Source: CAYWNK01 sp047639615
GTDB lineage: Bacteria; Planctomycetota; UBA1135; GCA-002686595
Direction of reading: 5' to 3'
Length of the DNA stretch: 33,926 bases
Assembly: GCA_047639615.1 (NCBI GenBank)
Contig: JBLIOL010000012.1
Span: 1 to 33,926, forward strand
Positions 32,558 to 33,926 of this stretch are shown piece after piece (positions within the stretch are counted from its first letter, which is position 1; each line of letters opens with the position of its first letter). Both the position numbers and the translations under genes were made by a program. Under the pieces are notes generated by a model that saw nothing but the letters and a program-made list of their open reading frames with translations, was not told the DNA's origin and did no database searches.

Positions 32558-33280
32558 CTAAGACTGCTCCTTCTTGGCGATGATCATGTGCTGGAAGCCG
32601 CGCAGGAAGAAGTTGCCATCGGCCGCCGCCTTGTGAAAATTCGGCTTCTCTAGCTTGCGGTTGCCGCGCACGACCGTGGCGTGGTCGATGATGCGAAAGC
32701 CCATGGCGGAGAGCATCACCAGCATGCGCGCACCGATGGGCACGAAGCCGCGCTTCTTCTCGAAGCTATCGCTCACGTACAAGCCCAGGTAGCGCCGGTC
32801 CTTGAGCACGCGCTTAGCCTCATCGAAGGCGCCCTGCATGGCCTCGAAGTAAGCCTCGTCAAAGGCCGACAACTCGCCGATGCAATCCGGTTGTTCCGAG
32901 TAGCGGATGTGCCTGCCAAAGGGCGGGTCCATGAAGACGAAGTCCGCCTTGCCATCCTCCAGCGGCAGCTTGCGCGCGTCCGCGCGGAAGATGTCCTCGC
33001 GCACGGGCCGCACGTCGTACCCGATAGCACGCCGCTCCATGCTGCGCGCCACGTCCAGAGTCGTGCCGCCGCCGCAGAAGGGATCCACCACTAGATCCCC
33101 GTCGCGCGTATAGCGCTCGAGTAGGTTCCAGATCACCCAGGCCGGCGTACTCCCCTCGTAGGCCGGCGTGCCCATGGGCACGTCCGAGTACTGCGAGGAG
33201 GGGTAGTACCAGAGGGTGGTGGTCTGGAGTTTGAGTGCCGGCCGGTCGGGTCGCCGGTAGGACTTGGGACGCTCTTCCAT
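32558..33280 (-). CDS. DNA (N4/N6) or RNA amino-methyltransferase, orphan
   Basis: A 240-residue protein. ATG 33280 is preferred over an upstream start because the extra 33 residues are not family-like. It has SAM motif I DPFCGGGTTLDVARSMERR (DPFCGGGT at 66-73) and catalytic motif DPPF (118-121) in the order I to IV. The leading segment (TPAWVIWNLLERYTRDGDLV) resembles DNA modification methylases of the N4/N6 group. DPPF/DPPY motifs methylate an exocyclic amino group in DNA, or guanosine in Trm11-like RNA enzymes. No restriction endonuclease or specificity subunit is adjacent, so it appears to be solitary. It is divergent from the hydrolase gene, with a 43-nt gap. Confidence 0.82.
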   Translation of the reverse strand: MEERPKSYRRPDRPALKLQTTTLWYYPSSQYSDVPMGTPAYEGSTPAWVIWNLLERYTRDGDLVVDPFCGGGTTLDVARSMERRAIGYDVRPVREDIFRADARKLPLEDGKADFVFMDPPFGRHIRYSEQPDCIGELSAFDEAYFEAMQGAFDEAKRVLKDRRYLGLYVSDSFEKKRGFVPIGARMLVMLSAMGFRIIDHATVVRGNRKLEKPNFHKAAADGNFFLRGFQHMIIAKKEQS

Positions 33281-33323
33281 CGCGCAGGAGTATAGTGCAG
33301 CTCGCATCCCGTACCCTGCCCTC

Positions 33324-33926
33324 ATGAGCAGCGAACCGATCCGGGAAGAGAGCAAGATCCACCCCGAGGGAGCCCGCATCGACTACGTCGCAGGCCTCTG
33401 GGACCTCCCCGAGGAGCCCACGGGCGCCCCCATCCTCCTGGCCCATGGGGCTGGCCTCCCCATGCGCTCCGAATTCATGGAGAGCATGGCTCTCGGCCTT
33501 GCCACCGGAGGCCACCCCGTCCTGCGCTTCAACTACCCCTACGCCCAGATCATGGAGATGGGCGGTAGCCGCCGCCCTCCGGACCGGCGGGAGCCCCTGC
33601 TAGCCACCCACCGCAAGGCCCTAGCAGTACTCACCGAGCGCTTTCCAGACCCCCGCCCGATCATGGCCGGCAAGTCCATGGGCGGCCGCATGGCCAGCAT
33701 GCTGGCCGTTGAAGAGGACAACGTCAGCCGCCTGCTCTTCTATGGGTACCCCCTACATCCGCCGGGCAAGCCCGAGAAACAACGCACCGAGCACTTCCCG
33801 GCCCTCACCCAGCCGGCCCTCTTCCTGCAGGGCGACCGCGATGCCCTCTGCACGCTCGACTTGCTCCAGCCTGCCCTGGAAACCTACGGCGGCACACCCA
33901 CCTTGCAGGTGATCGAGGGCGCAGAC
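33324..33926 (+). CDS. KANL3/Tex30-type alpha/beta hydrolase (3' end outside window)
   Basis: 201 codons are open from ATG 33324 to the window edge. The pattern is that of the KANL3/Tex30 (dienelactone-hydrolase-like) family: ILLAHGAGLPMRSEFM with the oxyanion-hole HGAG, LRFNYPYAQ, PPDRREPL, nucleophile elbow AGKSMGGRMAS (Ser118), YGYPLHPPGKPEKQR and LFLQGDRDALC with the likely catalytic Asp. The catalytic His should lie beyond the window. It is a cytoplasmic hydrolase of unknown substrate, transcribed away from the methyltransferase gene. Confidence 0.88.
   Translation, partial: MSSEPIREESKIHPEGARIDYVAGLWDLPEEPTGAPILLAHGAGLPMRSEFMESMALGLATGGHPVLRFNYPYAQIMEMGGSRRPPDRREPLLATHRKALAVLTERFPDPRPIMAGKSMGGRMASMLAVEEDNVSRLLFYGYPLHPPGKPEKQRTEHFPALTQPALFLQGDRDALCTLDLLQPALETYGGTPTLQVIEGAD

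Overview
The window is high-GC DNA of chromosomal character. Genes are closely packed, often with 4-base stop/start overlaps, and Shine-Dalgarno sequences are weak or absent. Three exported proteins carry Asp-rich FG-GAP/VCBS propeller repeats and/or a shared Cys-containing module (YC.P...NPGGSQG.LCL...WNFQ.W.RD...SNFTDG.S.TF). Other exported proteins include a PQQ-like propeller, an SUMF1-fold lipoprotein, a planctomycete-style cytochrome domain and a carboxypeptidase-regulatory-like protein. Together these suggest a member of the Planctomycetota; that is inference from family content. There is no rRNA, tRNA, CRISPR array or recognisable IS element.

Layout. 1-2826 (minus): two FG-GAP surface or secreted proteins; a 109-nt near-palindrome lies at the start of the second. 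3043-4913 (plus): an ArsM-type arsenite methyltransferase overlapped by a ThiE-like thiamine-phosphate synthase. 4910-5758 (minus): SUMF1-domain lipoprotein. 5801-7234 (plus): PQQ-like propeller. 7372-8439 (minus): PKD/cytochrome c protein. 11066-8572 (minus): GT-C membrane glycosyltransferase coupled to queA. 17758-11328 (minus): a two-gene unit made of an M48-like metallopeptidase and a 1735-residue DUF4011/superfamily 1 helicase with a kinase-like N terminus and a Vsr-like nuclease C terminus. This unit is the best candidate for an undescribed system. 19424-17883 (minus): a seven-unit FG-GAP protein. 21060-19666 (minus): a Cpd-regulatory-like protein with a suspicious N terminus. 25481-21149 (minus): a tightly coupled three-gene operon (sigma-like protein, unknown protein, degenerate NtrC-like AAA+ protein). 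25781-26554 (plus): fabI. 28644-26804 (minus): FecCD-type permease and ATPase. 29025-30212 (plus): triple-FKBP isomerase, followed by a strong terminator. 30300-31322 (plus): O-methyltransferase. 31676-31365 (minus): small acidic protein. 31734-32104 (plus): an apparent 5'-truncated gene with a pentanucleotide repeat. 33280-32101 (minus): DNA-methyltransferase-like protein and single-domain response regulator. 33324 to the end (plus): partial KANL3/Tex30-type hydrolase.

How they work together. Most of the window is ordinary housekeeping (queA, fabI, thiE, transport, protein folding) mixed with lineage-typical exported proteins. The accessory-looking parts are the helicase/peptidase pair and the regulatory trio, both organised for co-translation. 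Non-coding structure is rich. There is a 41-nt structured element in two copies at convergent gene ends with a compensatory base-pair change, strong hairpins at most convergent junctions, a 195-bp element with 26-bp inverted ends, and the large palindrome inside a probable signal-peptide coding region.
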